A DNA stretch of 64,000 nucleotides from Thioalkalivibrio sp. ALE14. Its GTDB lineage: Bacteria > Pseudomonadota > Gammaproteobacteria > Ectothiorhodospirales > Ectothiorhodospiraceae. Of this stretch, positions 25,872 to 36,048 are shown one piece after another. The notes below the pieces were generated by a model. That model was not told where the DNA came from. It ran no database searches and saw only the letters and a list, made by a program, of their open reading frames with translations. The translations under genes were made by a program, and so were the position numbers. The stretch's first letter is position 1. Every line of letters begins with the position of its first letter. The DNA lies in the NCBI RefSeq assembly GCF_000376845.1, contig NZ_AQXY01000026.1, forward strand, positions 62,001-126,000. The letters are read 5' to 3'.

Positions 25872-26726
25872 TCAGTTGAAGACGATGGTCTTGTTGCCGT
25901 GAGTGAGGACGCGGCCCTCGAGGTGGTAGCGCAGGCCGCGGGCGAGGACCCAGCGTTCGACGTCGCGGCCCTTGCGGATCAGGTCCTGCACGCCGTCGTC
26001 ATGGCGGATGCGGGTCACGTCCTGCTCGATGATCGGGCCGGCGTCGAGGTCTTCGGTGACGTAGTGACATGTGGCACCGATCAGCTTCACGCCGCGGGCG
26101 AAGGCCTGGTGGTAGGGCCGGGCGCCGACGAACGATGGCAGGAAGCTGTGGTGGATGTTCAGGATGCGCTCGGGGTATTCGTCGCAGAGCGTGGGCGGCA
26201 GGATCTGCATGTAGCGCGCCAGCACGATGGCATCGGGTGCGAGTTCGGCCAGGCGATCCTGCAGGGTGGCGAACGCCGCCTCGCGTTCCTCGCGCGGCAC
26301 CGGGATGTGCTCGAATGGGATGCCGTAGCACTTGGCCAGCGGTTCCAGATCGTGGTGGTTGGAGAGGATCGCCGGGATTTCCATCGGCAGTTCACCGTTG
26401 CTCCAGCGCGCCAGCAGGTCGCTGAGGCAGTGCGGCTCGCGCGAGACCATCAGCACGACCCGGGGCCGGGTTTCGGCCGCGGCCAGCCACCAGTCCATGC
26501 CGAGATCGAGGGCCAGTTCGTCCAGGCGTTCGCGCAGGGCGGGCTCGGCATCGACGGGCAGCGAGAACACCCAGCGCATGAAGAACCAGCCGGCCTCGGC
26601 ATCCGTGTGCTGTGCCGCCTCGGTGATCCAGCCGTCGGTGTTGGCGATCGCGTTCGCAATGCGCGCCACGATCCCGTGCTGATCAGGGCAGCGAATGCTC
26701 AGCCGAAAACGCGGTCGATCATCCAT
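25872..26726 (-). CDS. purU: Formyltetrahydrofolate deformylase
   Basis: The 284-residue enzyme hydrolyses 10-formyl-THF to formate and THF, adjusting one-carbon pools. It has an N-terminal ACT domain (RLSIRCPDQHGIVARIA) and a C-terminal formyl-transferase domain with LARYMQILP, NIHHSFLPSFVGARPYHQA and CHYVTEDLDAGPII, which include the catalytic His and Asp. Length is exactly typical. It is separated by a MITE-like repeat from the ispH operon upstream and is likely to be transcribed on its own or by read-through. Confidence 0.95.
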   Translation of the reverse strand: MDDRPRFRLSIRCPDQHGIVARIANAIANTDGWITEAAQHTDAEAGWFFMRWVFSLPVDAEPALRERLDELALDLGMDWWLAAAETRPRVVLMVSREPHCLSDLLARWSNGELPMEIPAILSNHHDLEPLAKCYGIPFEHIPVPREEREAAFATLQDRLAELAPDAIVLARYMQILPPTLCDEYPERILNIHHSFLPSFVGARPYHQAFARGVKLIGATCHYVTEDLDAGPIIEQDVTRIRHDDGVQDLIRKGRDVERWVLARGLRYHLEGRVLTHGNKTIVFN

Positions 26727-26763
26727 GTCGTTTCATAATCCCGAGCAAGGTCAAGGGCGGTTA

Positions 26764-26892
26764 ACAGGAAGTTGGGAAGACAGGAAGGGTTTTTGGGTGT
26801 GGAATCCCTGACATTCGGGGATATGCCAGCAACGGCGGGTGTGTGCGGTGCGCCCCAATCCAGTTTTTCTTCAAATCTTCTGGCCTTCCTGT
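26764..26892 (-). repeat. MITE-like element, family A, copy 1 (diverged)
   Basis: This 129 bp element begins ACAGGAAG and ends CTTCCTGT. Read on the minus strand it matches copies 2 and 3 at both ends and in stretches such as ATTGGGGCG and ACCCTTCCTGTCTTC. The outer flank AAGGTCAAGGGCGG also matches the outer arm of copy 3. It sits between ispH and purU. Confidence 0.7.
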
Positions 26893-26903
26893 AAGCAGCC
26901 CTT

Positions 26904-27854
26904 TCAGGCGGATTCGCGGCGCAGGCCGGAGGGGATGGAGAAGGTGATGGTCTCTTCGCGGCCGGCGAGTTCGGAGATGGTGTCGACGCCGTGCCCGCGG
27001 AGGTAGTCGAGGACCTCGTTGACCAGGACCTCCGGGGCCGAGGCGCCGGCGGTGACGCCGATGCGGTTCTTGCCTTCCAGCCAGGCCGGGTCGATGTCGG
27101 CGGCGCCGTCCACCAGGTAGGAAGCCACGCCCATGCGGGCACCGATCTCGCTCAAGCGGTTGGAGTTCGAGCTGTTTTTCGAGCCGACCACCAGCAGCAG
27201 GTCACACTGCTTCGCCAGGTCCTTCACCGCGTCCTGGCGGTTCTGGGTGGCGTAGCAGATGTCCATCTTGCGCGGGCCTTCGATCTTCGGGAAGCGCCCG
27301 GTGAGGGCATCGATGATCCCGGCGGTGTCGTCCATCGACAGCGTGGTCTGGGAGACGAAGGCCAGGCGGTCGGGGTTTGCCACTTCCAGGCTTTCAACGT
27401 CCGCGATGGTCTCCACGAGCATCATGCAGCCGCCCTGCGAATCGTCGAACTGACCCATGGTGCCCTCGACCTCGGGGTGTCCGGCGTGGCCGATCAGTAC
27501 CACCTCGCGGCCCTCGCGGGCGTAGCGAGCCACCTCCAGGTGCACCTTGGTGACCAGCGGGCAGGTCGCGTCGAATACCGTCAGGCCGCGTTCCTCGGCC
27601 TCCTGCTGCACGCGTTTCGGCACGCCGTGGGCGGAGAAGATCACCACCTGGCCATCGGGCACTTCGTCGAGCTCTTCGACAAACTTCACGCCGGCATCGG
27701 TCAGGCGCCCGACCACGTGGCGGTTGTGCACGACCTCGTGGCGCACATACAGCGGCGCGCCGTAGATCTCCAGGGCGCGTTCCACGATCTCGATGGCGCG
27801 TTCGACACCGGCGCAGAAACCGCGCGGATTGGCGAGCTGGGCCTGCATGCTCAT
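26904..27854 (-). CDS. ispH: 4-hydroxy-3-methylbut-2-enyl diphosphate reductase
   Basis: The 316-residue iron-sulfur enzyme catalyses the last step of the MEP isoprenoid pathway. The three cluster cysteines are in [12 protein letters not shown] (residue 14), [12 protein letters not shown] (near 98) and the [12 protein letters not shown] region (near 199). The catalytic Glu lies in [10 protein letters not shown], and the [10 protein letters not shown] motif is intact. It is the last gene of the murJ-ribF-ileS-lspA-fkpB-ispH operon, 26 bp after fkpB. ATG at 27854 or the second Met two codons later may be used. Confidence 0.97.
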   Translation of the reverse strand: MSMQAQLANPRGFCAGVERAIEIVERALEIYGAPLYVRHEVVHNRHVVGRLTDAGVKFVEELDEVPDGQVVIFSAHGVPKRVQQEAEERGLTVFDATCPLVTKVHLEVARYAREGREVVLIGHAGHPEVEGTMGQFDDSQGGCMMLVETIADVESLEVANPDRLAFVSQTTLSMDDTAGIIDALTGRFPKIEGPRKMDICYATQNRQDAVKDLAKQCDLLLVVGSKNSSNSNRLSEIGARMGVASYLVDGAADIDPAWLEGKNRIGVTAGASAPEVLVNEVLDYLRGHGVDTISELAGREETITFSIPSGLRRESA

Positions 27855-27880
27855 GGTGTTCTCCTGCGGTCGGTCGCGAC

Positions 27881-28315
27881 CTACTGGGGTTCCCGTACGG
27901 ATATCACATCCACCTCGAAGGTGAAGTGCTGCCCCGCCAGCGGGTGATTGAAATCCACTGTCACGGTGTCGTCCTCCACCGCCTCGATGCGCCCGGGCAC
28001 GGCGTCGCCGGACGGGCTGTTGAACTCGTAGATGTAGTCCACTTCCAGCGGCAGGTCATCCGGGAACTGCGAGCGCGGCATCTGCTGCACCGCCGCCTGA
28101 TCCCGAAACGGGAACATGACGCCGGCCTCGATCGCAAATTCCCGGTGGTCGCCGGCCTCCAGTCCGACCAGCAGGTCTTCCAGTCCCGGCAGGATCTCGC
28201 CGGAGCCGATCTCCAGGGTGATGGGTTCGTCGCCGGTCCCGTCCACGACATAGCCGTTTTCGAGGATCAGGCGATAGTGCATCTCGATGTGCGCGCCCTT
28301 GGTGGCCGTGGTCAT
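27881..28315 (-). CDS. fkpB: FKBP-type peptidyl-prolyl isomerase, SlpA/FkpB type
   Basis: The 144-residue protein has a split FKBP domain ([32 protein letters not shown]) with the inserted IF chaperone domain between, and ends with [17 protein letters not shown]. This is the SlyD/SlpA arrangement. Unlike SlyD there is no His-rich tail. It should act as a cytoplasmic prolyl isomerase and chaperone. It lies between lspA and ispH, as in E. coli, 14 bp after lspA. Confidence 0.93.
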   Translation of the reverse strand: MTTATKGAHIEMHYRLILENGYVVDGTGDEPITLEIGSGEILPGLEDLLVGLEAGDHREFAIEAGVMFPFRDQAAVQQMPRSQFPDDLPLEVDYIYEFNSPSGDAVPGRIEAVEDDTVTVDFNHPLAGQHFTFEVDVISVREPQ

Positions 28316-28329
28316 GCGTGCTCCCGTAT

Positions 28330-28833
28330 TCAGTGCTTGTCTTCGGGGTGGCGGTGGTCACCCTCGATGAAGGTCGCCACGATCAGCGTGACCGCCCCCA
28401 CCACGATGGCCATGTCCGCCACGTTGAAGGCCGGCCAGTGGTAGCCCGCCCAGTGAAAGTCGAGAAAATCCACCACCGCGCCGTAGCGCACGCGGTCGAT
28501 CAGGTTGCCGATGGCGCCGCCCAGCACCAGGCCCAGAGCTGTGACCGACCACCACGCGCCGCGCGGCAGGCGGGCCAGCCAGAAGGCGATCAGCAGCCCG
28601 ATCACCACGGCGATGCCGGTCAGCAGCCAGCGGCCCCAGTCCCCGGCGCCGGCCAGGAAGCTGAAGGCCGCGCCGGGGTTGTATACCAGCGACAGGTTGA
28701 AAAAGCTGGTCACCTCGACCGGCGCGAACAGCGTCAGGGCATGCTCCGCCCAGACCTTGGTGACCTGGTCCGCGACCACGATGATCGCGGCAATCAGCAG
28801 CCCGGGGCCGAGGCCGGAACCGCGAAGTCGCAT
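28330..28833 (-). CDS. lspA: Lipoprotein signal peptidase II
   Basis: The 167-residue inner-membrane aspartyl protease removes signal peptides from prolipoproteins. Four hydrophobic helices are visible, and both catalytic Asp regions are present: GGAIGNLIDRVRYG and FNVADMAI. The NPGAAFSF loop is conserved. ATG at 28833 shares one base with the ileS stop (TGATG), which fixes the start; the open frame runs upstream inside ileS. Translation is therefore coupled to ileS. Confidence 0.96.
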   Translation of the reverse strand: MRLRGSGLGPGLLIAAIIVVADQVTKVWAEHALTLFAPVEVTSFFNLSLVYNPGAAFSFLAGAGDWGRWLLTGIAVVIGLLIAFWLARLPRGAWWSVTALGLVLGGAIGNLIDRVRYGAVVDFLDFHWAGYHWPAFNVADMAIVVGAVTLIVATFIEGDHRHPEDKH

Positions 28834-31679
28834 CAGGCGAAACGCCGGGTCTCGCCCGGACCTTCCACGTTGCTGACGCAGCGCCCGCACAGTTCCGGAT
28901 GCTGCGCGTGTTCGCCGACATCCGTGCGGCGGTGCCAGCAGCGTACGCACTTGGGCTGTTCGCTCTTGTGCACCACGATGCCCAGCGCCGTGCCGTCGTT
29001 CAGCTCGGCGGCATGCGCGCCTTCCGGTGCGGCGCCGTCGGCCAGGCGGGCCTCCGAGGTGATCAGCACGAAGCGCAGTTCATTGCCCAGGCGCTCGAGC
29101 AGGGACCGGATGGTCGAGCCGGCCGGCAGGTGCAGGTCGATCTCGGCGTTCAGCGAGGCGCCAATCCCCTGTTCGTTGCGTGCCAGTTCCAGCGCGCGGG
29201 CGACATGGGTCCGCACCTCCAGGATGCGGTCCCAGTCTCCATCGGAGAAGGTCGCGTCCTCCGGCAACGGGGCCAGCCCCTCGTACCAGGTCGCGAACAG
29301 CACGCTGTCCGGGCGCTCGCCCGGCAGCAGTTCCCAGATCTCCTCGGCGGTGAAGGTCAGGATCGGGGCGACCCAGCGCGTCAGGGCCTCCGCCACGTGG
29401 TACAGCGCGGTCTGTGCCGAGCGACGGGCGTGCGAGTCGGCCTGCGTGGTGTACTGGCGATCCTTGATCACGTCCAGGTAGAAGCTGCCCAGCTCCACCG
29501 AGCAGAAGTTGTGCACGCGCTGGTAGATCTGGTGGAACAGGTAGTCGTCGTAGGCCTTCGTCACCTGGCCCTGCACCTGCAGCGCGCGGGCGACGATCCA
29601 GCGATCCAGCGGCAGCAGCTCGTCCAGCGGCAGGGCGTGCTCGGCCGGCTCGAAGCCGTTCAGGTTGCCCAGCAGGAAGCGCGTGGTGTTGCGGATGCGG
29701 CGGTAGGCATCGGCGGTGCGGTCGAGGATGTCCTTGGAGATCGCCATCTCGCCGGAGAAGTCGGTGGCCGCGACCCACAGGCGCAGGATATCCGCGCCCA
29801 GGGTGGAGACGACCTCCTGCGGCGCGACCACGTTGCCGCGCGACTTGGACATCTTCTCGCCCTTCTCGTCCACGGTGAAGCCGTGGGTCAGCACCGCCTT
29901 GTAGGGCGCCTCGCCGCGCATGGCCACGCTGGTCAGCAGGCTGGACTGGAACCAGCCGCGGTGCTGGTCGGAGCCCTCCAGGAACAGGTCCACCGGAAGC
30001 TCGCCCAGCTCCGGGCGCTTCTCCACGACCGTGGAGTGGAGCACGCCGGAGTCGAACCAGACGTCGAGGGTGTCGTTCAGCTTCACGTAGTCATCGGCCT
30101 TGTCGCCCAGCAACTCCTTCGGGTCCAGCTGGAACCAGGCCTCGATACCGTCACGCTCGATGCGCTGCGCGACCTTCTCGACCAGCTCCGGGGTATGGGG
30201 ATGGAGGCGGTTGGTCTCCTTGTGCACGAAGAACGGGATCGGCACGCCCCAGTTGCGTTGGCGCGAGATGCACCAGTCCGGGCGGTTCACCACCATGCCG
30301 TGGATACGCGCCTGGCCCCAACTCGGCATCCATTGGGTGTCGGCGATCGCCTTCAGCGCGTCGGCGCGCAGCTCCGCGCGATCCATGCTGATGAACCACT
30401 GTGGGGTCGCGCGGAAGATGATCGGCGTCTTGTGGCGCCAGCAGTGCGGGTAGCTGTGCTCGAACTTCACCGCCACGATCAGCGCGCCGTGTTCCTTCAG
30501 CACGTCGATCACGTGGCCGTTGGCCTGATGCACGTTCTCGCCGGCGAAATGCGGGGTGTCCGGGAGGAAGCGGCCGTCCGGGCCCACCGGATTTTCTACT
30601 GGCAGGCTGTACTGCAGCCCGACCGCGTAGTCCTCCTGGCCGTGGCCGGGGGCGGTGTGCACCGCCCCGGTACCGGTCTCGGTGGTCACGTGATCGCCCA
30701 GGATCAGGGGAACGTCGCGCTCCAGGAACGGGTGGCGCAGCATCAGGCCTTCCAGCGCCTGGCCCTTGGCCCGGGCGACGATCTTGCCTTCGCCCAGGGA
30801 GTAGCGTGCGAGGCAGTCCTCGACCAGGTCCTCCGCCAGCAGGATGCGCTCGTGCTCCAGCTCCACCAGCGCGTAGTCCAGTTCCGGGTGCAGGGCCACC
30901 GCCTGGTTGGCCGGCAGGGTCCACGGCGTGGTGGTCCAGATCACCACGCTGATCGGGCCGCGCGAGCCGTCGATGCCGTCGAAGCGGCGCAGGAAGTCGA
31001 TGTCGTCGACCACTCGGAAGCGCACGTCGATCGCCTGCGAGATCTTGTCCTCGTACTCGACCTCGGCCTCGGCCAGGGCCGAGCCGCAGTCCACGCACCA
31101 GTGCACCGGCTTCTCGCCCATCTGCACGTGGCCGCGCTTGAAGATGGTGCCCAGCGCGCGGACGGTGTCCGCCTCCACCTGATAGTTCATGGTCAGGTAG
31201 GGATTGTCCCAGTCGCCCAGCACGCCCAGGCGCTGGAAGTCCGCACTCTGGCCGTCCACCTGTTCCTGGGCGTATTCCCGGCAGGCCTTGCGGAAGGTCG
31301 CGGCATCCACGTCGCGCCCGGCCTTGCCCAGGTTCTGTTCCACCTTCAGCTCGATCGGCAGGCCGTGGCAGTCCCAGCCGGGCACGTAGGGCGCATCAAA
31401 GCCGGCCAGGGTGCGGCTCTTCACGATCACGTCCTTGAGGATCTTGTTGACCGCGTGGCCGACATGGATCGAGCCGTTGGCGTAGGGCGGGCCGTCCGCC
31501 AGCACGAAGCGCGGCCGCCCGGCACAGTGCTCGCGCAGGCGCTGGTAGCGGTCCTCGGCCTTCCAGGCCTCCAGCCATTCGGGCTCCCGCGTCGCCAGGC
31601 CGGCGCGCATGGGGAAGGCCGTCTCGGGCAGGTTGAGGGTGTCCTTGTAGGGATTCGGCGGTGCCGGTTTGCGTGCCAT
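28833..31679 (-). CDS. ileS: Isoleucyl-tRNA synthetase
   Basis: The 948-residue class I synthetase charges tRNA-Ile and edits Val. The HVGH signature is at residues 72-75, and KMSKS is near residue 610. The CP1 editing domain lies between them. The C-terminal zinc-binding CVRCWH and CGRC cysteines are present. Length is typical. It sits 33 bp after ribF and overlaps lspA by one base in the conserved operon. Confidence 0.98.
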   Translation of the reverse strand: MARKPAPPNPYKDTLNLPETAFPMRAGLATREPEWLEAWKAEDRYQRLREHCAGRPRFVLADGPPYANGSIHVGHAVNKILKDVIVKSRTLAGFDAPYVPGWDCHGLPIELKVEQNLGKAGRDVDAATFRKACREYAQEQVDGQSADFQRLGVLGDWDNPYLTMNYQVEADTVRALGTIFKRGHVQMGEKPVHWCVDCGSALAEAEVEYEDKISQAIDVRFRVVDDIDFLRRFDGIDGSRGPISVVIWTTTPWTLPANQAVALHPELDYALVELEHERILLAEDLVEDCLARYSLGEGKIVARAKGQALEGLMLRHPFLERDVPLILGDHVTTETGTGAVHTAPGHGQEDYAVGLQYSLPVENPVGPDGRFLPDTPHFAGENVHQANGHVIDVLKEHGALIVAVKFEHSYPHCWRHKTPIIFRATPQWFISMDRAELRADALKAIADTQWMPSWGQARIHGMVVNRPDWCISRQRNWGVPIPFFVHKETNRLHPHTPELVEKVAQRIERDGIEAWFQLDPKELLGDKADDYVKLNDTLDVWFDSGVLHSTVVEKRPELGELPVDLFLEGSDQHRGWFQSSLLTSVAMRGEAPYKAVLTHGFTVDEKGEKMSKSRGNVVAPQEVVSTLGADILRLWVAATDFSGEMAISKDILDRTADAYRRIRNTTRFLLGNLNGFEPAEHALPLDELLPLDRWIVARALQVQGQVTKAYDDYLFHQIYQRVHNFCSVELGSFYLDVIKDRQYTTQADSHARRSAQTALYHVAEALTRWVAPILTFTAEEIWELLPGERPDSVLFATWYEGLAPLPEDATFSDGDWDRILEVRTHVARALELARNEQGIGASLNAEIDLHLPAGSTIRSLLERLGNELRFVLITSEARLADGAAPEGAHAAELNDGTALGIVVHKSEQPKCVRCWHRRTDVGEHAQHPELCGRCVSNVEGPGETRRFA

Positions 31680-31712
31680 GAGCGAGTTCCGGATCGGCCC
31701 TGCGGGCCGGTT

Positions 31713-32675
31713 TCAGTCGAGTTCGGAGAGTTGCATGCGGGCCGCGTCGACGTCGCGCGCGATCTGTGCGCGCAGCGCCTCCAGGCCCTCGAAGCGTTGT
31801 TCGCCGCGCACCTGCGCGACCGGCTCGAAGCACACGGCCTCGCCGTACAGGTCGGGCTGGCCCTCGAGCACGTGGGCCTCCAGGCGCTGTTCGGTGCCGT
31901 CCACGGTTGGGCGCCAGCCGATATTGGCGACCGCCGGCAGGGACTCGCCGGAGGCGCGTCGCAGCCAGCCGGAGTACACCCCGCGCAGCGCCAGCGGCCA
32001 GGGCCCCAGGCGCAGGTTCGCGGTGGGGAAGCCGATGGTGCGCCCGCGTTTGTCGCCATGCGCGACCCGGCCGTGCAGGCGGTAGGGCCGGCCGAGCAGC
32101 TCGGTCACCCGGGCGAAGTCCCCGGCGACGGCGGCGGAGCGCACCCGCGTGCTGCTGATGCGGCCTTCGGCATCGCGCACCGTCGGGGTGGATTCCACGG
32201 TAAAGCCCAGGCGTCGGCCAGCGGTCTGCAGGGCGGCCTGGTCCCCCTCGCGCCCGCGGCCGAAGCGGAAGTCGTCGCCGACCAGCACATGCCGGGCACC
32301 CAGCCGCCGGTAGAGGACCTCCTCCATGAAGGCATCGGCCGAAAGCCCGGCCAGGTGTGCGTCGAAGCGCAGGATCCAGGCAGCGTCCAGGGCGCTGTCG
32401 CTCAGGGTCACCAGACGGTCGCGCAGACGCTGGAGGCGCCCGGGGGCCGCCGGGGCCTGCGTGTGCGCGCCGAAGTACTCGCGCGGCAGCGGTTCGAAGG
32501 TCATCAGGAGCGCCGGCGCCTGGTGATCCTGCGCCGCCTCGAGCAGGCGCCCCAGAACAGCCTGATGGCCACGATGCAGACCATCAAAGTTGCCAATGGT
32601 CACCACCGCGCCGTGCAGGCCGGCCGCCTCGAACGCCTTGCTGTCGGCCGGCCCCAGGCCGCGTATCAGCCGCAT
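31713..32675 (-). CDS. ribF: Bifunctional riboflavin kinase / FAD synthetase
   Basis: The 320-residue enzyme makes FMN and then FAD. The N-terminal adenylyltransferase domain has TIGNFDGLHRGHQAVL near residue 22 and the VGDDFRFGRGREGD loop. The C-terminal kinase domain has HGDKRGRTIGFPTANL and GVYSG. ATG at 32675 gives the standard start; the frame extends six codons upstream. It is the second gene of the operon, 54 bp after murJ. Confidence 0.96.
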   Translation of the reverse strand: MRLIRGLGPADSKAFEAAGLHGAVVTIGNFDGLHRGHQAVLGRLLEAAQDHQAPALLMTFEPLPREYFGAHTQAPAAPGRLQRLRDRLVTLSDSALDAAWILRFDAHLAGLSADAFMEEVLYRRLGARHVLVGDDFRFGRGREGDQAALQTAGRRLGFTVESTPTVRDAEGRISSTRVRSAAVAGDFARVTELLGRPYRLHGRVAHGDKRGRTIGFPTANLRLGPWPLALRGVYSGWLRRASGESLPAVANIGWRPTVDGTEQRLEAHVLEGQPDLYGEAVCFEPVAQVRGEQRFEGLEALRAQIARDVDAARMQLSELD

Positions 32676-32729
32676 TGCCCCGATCCCGCGCAAAACCGCG
32701 AGTATAACCCGCCGTGGCCATCCCGGACA

Positions 32730-34310
32730 TCATTGATCCGCGTGATCCGCGGACTCGCGCAGCAGCAGGTGGTGCGGCCGCAGCCCGGCCAGCCAAAGCG
32801 TGGCGGCCAGCGTCGCGGTTCCGGCGAGGATCAACCCCGCGAGCGCCTGCAGGCGCGTATCGATGGACCACTCGGTCCACTGCCCGAACTCCGGCGAGAG
32901 CCAGACCAGCACGCCGATCATCGCGGCAAGCCCCAGCGGCAGCCCCAGGCGCAGCCGGCGCAGGCCGGGTCCCGGCTGGTAGATGCCCTCGCGGATCAGC
33001 CCGCGGTAGAGCAGCCCGGCGTTGATGTAGGCCGAGGCCGCGGTGGCCAGCGCGAGCCCGGCGTGCGCCCCCGGGGTGCCGGAGAGATACCACGGCAGCA
33101 CGAAGGCGCCGTTCAGCACCATGTTCCAGAGCATGGCGATGATCGCGATCTTCACCGGGGTCTTCGTATCCTGGCGGGCGAAAAAGCCGGGCGCCAGGAC
33201 CTTGATCAGGATGAACCCGGGCAGGCCCAGGGCGTAGGCGGCCAGCGCCATCGCGGTCATGTAGGTATCGAACTGGGTGAAGGCCTGATACTGGATCAGC
33301 GTGGCGAGGATCGGCACGGCGAGCACGACCAGCCCGACCATGGAGGGCAGTGCCACCAGCATCGCCAGGCGCAGGGCCCAGTCCAGGGTGCGGTTGAAGG
33401 CCGCCGGGTCCGCCAGGTTGTACTGCCGCGCCAGGCGCGGAAGGATCACTGTGCCGATGGCGATACCGAACAGGGCCAGTGGGAGCTCCACGAAGCGGTC
33501 ACCGAAGTACAGCCAGGAGATCGAACCGGCGACCAGGAACGACGCGATCAGGGTGTCCACCAGCAGGTTGATCTGGACCACCGAGGTCCCGAGGATTGCT
33601 GGCAGCATCAGCTTGACGATGCGGCGCACGCCCTCGTGGGCGCGCCGGAAGCGCGGCCGCGGCAGCAGGCCGGCACGCAACAGGAACGGGATCTGGAAGG
33701 CGAGCTGCAACGCCCCGGCGATGAATACGCCCCAGGCCAGGGCCATGATCGGTTCCTCGAACATCGGAGCCAGCCACAGCGCGGCCCCGATCAGGGCCAG
33801 GTTCAGGAACACCGGGGTAAACGCCGGCACCGCGAAGCGCCCGATGCTGTTGAGGATGCCGGCCGCCATTGCGGTCAGCGAGATGAACAGCAGGTAGGGG
33901 AAGGTGATCCGCAGCATGGTGGCGGCCAGGTCCTCGCGCCCGGCCTCCTGGGTGCCCAGGCCCGGGGCGAATACCCAGATCAGCGCCGGCGCGGCCAGGA
34001 CCCCGATCAGGGTCACCACGGTGACGACGGTCATCAGGGTGCCGGCGGTGTGGTCCAGCAGATCCCGCAGGGCCTCGCGCCCGCGCTTCTCGCGAAACTC
34101 CGCGAACACCGGCACGAAGGCCTGGTTGAAGGCCCCCTCGGCGAACAGCCGGCGCAGGAAATTGGGGATGCGAAAGGCGACGAAGAAGGCGTCGGTCGCC
34201 GGCCCGGCGCCGAAGGTGACCGCCAGCACCATGTCGCGCAGATAGCCCATGATCCGGGAGATCATGGTCATGCCACTGACGACGGCGGTGGAGCGAAACA
34301 GGCGGTTCAT
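32730..34310 (-). CDS. murJ: Lipid II flippase
   Basis: The 526-residue inner-membrane protein of the MOP superfamily has about 14 helices. Conserved pieces are SRIMGYLRD, FRIPNFLRRLFAEGAFNQAFVP (in parts: RIPNFLRRLFAEGAF), and the central basic residues of the substrate cavity. It flips lipid-linked peptidoglycan precursor across the membrane. It is the first gene of the murJ-ribF-ileS-lspA-fkpB-ispH operon; upstream lies repeat-rich intergenic DNA. Confidence 0.97.
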   Translation of the reverse strand: MNRLFRSTAVVSGMTMISRIMGYLRDMVLAVTFGAGPATDAFFVAFRIPNFLRRLFAEGAFNQAFVPVFAEFREKRGREALRDLLDHTAGTLMTVVTVVTLIGVLAAPALIWVFAPGLGTQEAGREDLAATMLRITFPYLLFISLTAMAAGILNSIGRFAVPAFTPVFLNLALIGAALWLAPMFEEPIMALAWGVFIAGALQLAFQIPFLLRAGLLPRPRFRRAHEGVRRIVKLMLPAILGTSVVQINLLVDTLIASFLVAGSISWLYFGDRFVELPLALFGIAIGTVILPRLARQYNLADPAAFNRTLDWALRLAMLVALPSMVGLVVLAVPILATLIQYQAFTQFDTYMTAMALAAYALGLPGFILIKVLAPGFFARQDTKTPVKIAIIAMLWNMVLNGAFVLPWYLSGTPGAHAGLALATAASAYINAGLLYRGLIREGIYQPGPGLRRLRLGLPLGLAAMIGVLVWLSPEFGQWTEWSIDTRLQALAGLILAGTATLAATLWLAGLRPHHLLLRESADHADQ

Positions 34311-34374
34311 CGCGTGCGGGAGCAGCCAAAGCCCCGCAGTGTACTTGAATCACCCGCGCCGGACTGCAGCCTCC

Positions 34375-34563
34375 ACCACGAGCACGGGCTAGATCAAAAG
34401 CGTTTCACAGGAAGACGCGAAGATTGGAAGAGGGATTGGGGTGGGGCGTACAGGGTAGGGCTGACGGTCCGGGCATGCCGCGGGCCCTCAGCCAGTACCC
34501 GAACCCAATAACCCTTCCTGTCTTCGCGTCTTCCTGTAAATGGCTTTCGATCTGCTTCGTGGT
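34375..34563. repeat. MITE-like element, family A, copy 2
   Basis: The outer arms are ACCACGAG at the left and GCTTCGTGGT at the right. Inside, a perfect 16 bp inverted repeat (ACAGGAAGACGCGAAG at 34407-34422 and CTTCGCGTCTTCCTGT at 34522-34537) bounds a 131 bp core. The core is closely similar to copy 3, including TGACGGTCCGGGCATGCC. It has no transposase gene. The element fills most of the 344 bp between murJ and the cold-shock gene. Confidence 0.8.
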
Positions 34564-34584
34564 GAATCCAGGACGCCGGGCACG

Positions 34585-34612
34585 AAAAAGGCCGCCCGGA
34601 GGCGGCCTTTTC
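34585..34612 (-). terminator. Intrinsic terminator of the cold-shock gene
   Basis: On the minus strand the stem GGCCGCC / GGCGGCC with a short TCCG loop is followed by five Ts. It lies about 45 bp after the cold-shock stop codon and is a classic Rho-independent terminator. Confidence 0.88.
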
Positions 34613-34654
34613 GGACGGTCCAACGAAGGAGCCGTCAGCCTGGAGAGTGGCGCC

Positions 34655-34858
34655 TTAGATGGCGGTCACTTCCCCGGCGGCCAGGCCCTTGGCGGTTTCC
34701 TGGATTTCAAAGGAGACCTTCTGACCTTCGGCCAGGGTCTTGAAACCCGAACCGTTGATCGCGGAGAAATGGACGAACACGTCCTTGCCGCCATCATCGG
34801 GGGTGATGAAACCGAAACCCTTGCTCTCGTTGAACCACTTCACAACACCAGTATTCAC
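34655..34858 (-). CDS. Cold-shock protein (CspA family)
   Basis: The 67-residue single-stranded nucleic-acid-binding protein is one OB-fold. RNP1 (KGFGFI) is at residues 13-18 and RNP2 (VFVHF) at 27-31. A GTG start at 34858 is chosen because AAGAGG lies nine bases upstream and the protein then begins MNTGVVKWF like other family members; an ATG 15 bases upstream would add five residues. A leader of about 120 bases separates it from the predicted promoter, as is usual for csp genes, where the leader is thermosensitive. Confidence 0.95.
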   Translation of the reverse strand: MNTGVVKWFNESKGFGFITPDDGGKDVFVHFSAINGSGFKTLAEGQKVSFEIQETAKGLAAGEVTAI

Positions 34859-34984
34859 AACTTGTAACCTCTTCATGTAACTAACAAATGTGTTCGTGGC
34901 ATGCTGCCAACAGATCAACGGGAGCACTGGTTCAGAAACTAGAAACTTCCTAGTGTTGTCGCTCAACCACGAATCACGACTTCG

Positions 34985-35014
34985 ACTATACGCCCCATCC
35001 CGGGCAAAATCCAA
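34985..35014 (-). promoter_or_regulatory. Predicted sigma-70 promoter of the cold-shock gene
   Basis: TTGGAT (35014-35009) and TATAGT (34990-34985) are separated by 18 bases on the minus strand. Transcription would start near 34978 and give a leader of about 120 bases. Confidence 0.55.
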
Positions 35015-35074
35015 CGCCCCTCCATGAAGTTTTTTTGGCGCTGCGACGCGGATTTTCCGCATGCCGGGAGATTC

Positions 35075-35273
35075 ACCACGAAGCGCACGAAGACACGAAG
35101 AAGGGCAAGGGCCTGTGACAGGAAGACGCGAAGATTCGAAGCGGGATCGGGTCGGAGCGTACAGGGCGGGGCTGACGGTCCGGGCATGCCCCGATTCCAT
35201 GCCAGTACCCACACCCAAGGACCCTTCCTGCCTTCGCGTCTTCCTGTGAATCGCCCTTGACCGGCTTCGTGGT
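35075..35273. repeat. MITE-like element, family A, copy 3 (best preserved)
   Basis: Outer arms ACCACGAAGC (35075-35084) and GCTTCGTGGT (35264-35273) are perfect inverted repeats. The inner arms ACAGGAAGACGCGAAG (35118) and CTTCGCGTCTTCCTGT (ending 35247) bound a 130 bp core. It has two nested pairs of inverted repeats in 199 bp and no coding capacity. It lies between the cold-shock promoter and the SDR gene. Confidence 0.82.
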
Positions 35274-35290
35274 GCAACCGGAAGGGGGGG

Positions 35291-36010
35291 TCAGAGCTGG
35301 CGGATGTCGACGAAGCTGCCGCGGGTGGTCTGGTGCAGGCGCGGCAGGACGTCGAGGATCGCGCGTGCGGCGTCCTCGGGGCCGGGCATGTCCTGCGTGC
35401 CGCGAGCGGCCTTCAGGCGCTGGAGGACCGGGAAGCTCTCGCGGTCGGCTTCCTCGCACAGGTAGTCCTGCATCGCGGTGTCGACCAGGCCCGGGGCGAA
35501 GGCGTTGATCGCCGTCTCCTCGGGGAATTCGTGGGCGTAGAGCTGCATCATCATGTTCAGCGCCGCCTTGGACAGCGAATAGCCGCTCCAGCCCGCGTGC
35601 CCCGATACCGAGGCGCCGGAGGAGATGGCGATGATCTGGCCGACGCGTACGCGGTGCTTCAGCAGCGCGTCGAGGATCACCTTGTTGGCAAAGGTGTTCA
35701 CGTCCATCAGCAGGCGCAGCTCGTCCATCGGCGCGTCCTGCATGCGCTGCATGTGGCCCAGGAGTCCCGCGTTGAGCACTACCAGGTCCAGCGACTCGAC
35801 ACCCTCGAGCAGGCGTTCCATCGCGGTCTGCGTGGCGGTGAAGTCGCTCAGGTCCACCTGTTCGTCACCACTGACCCCGGCCTCGGGGCAGCCGCGCCGG
35901 CTCATGCCATAGACATTGGCGCCGCGTTCCAGCAGCACCCGGGTCACCCCCAGGCCCAGCCCGCTGGAGTTCCCGGTCACGAGTGCCGAACCAAAATGGC
36001 CGTTCTGCAT
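35291..36010 (-). CDS. SDR family NAD(P)-dependent oxidoreductase
   Basis: The 239-residue classical short-chain dehydrogenase has the cofactor glycine motif TGNSSGLGLG near residue 12, NAG near residue 80, catalytic Ser in ISSGASVSG and the YSLSK Tyr-Lys pair near residue 145. The substrate cannot be told from sequence. It stands alone, flanked on both sides by family A repeats. Confidence 0.88.
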   Translation of the reverse strand: MQNGHFGSALVTGNSSGLGLGVTRVLLERGANVYGMSRRGCPEAGVSGDEQVDLSDFTATQTAMERLLEGVESLDLVVLNAGLLGHMQRMQDAPMDELRLLMDVNTFANKVILDALLKHRVRVGQIIAISSGASVSGHAGWSGYSLSKAALNMMMQLYAHEFPEETAINAFAPGLVDTAMQDYLCEEADRESFPVLQRLKAARGTQDMPGPEDAARAILDVLPRLHQTTRGSFVDIRQL

Positions 36011-36048
36011 ATCGCTCTCCCTTGAGATTCTGAATGTCTGGATTGTCT

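Noticed and set aside
28899-34511. Open frame of 1870 codons on the plus strand opposite ileS, ribF and murJ
   Set aside because: It is antisense to three certain genes with all catalytic motifs intact. Long antisense frames are expected in GC-rich DNA, and the translation is low-complexity His/Gln/Arg/Gly-rich with no domain.
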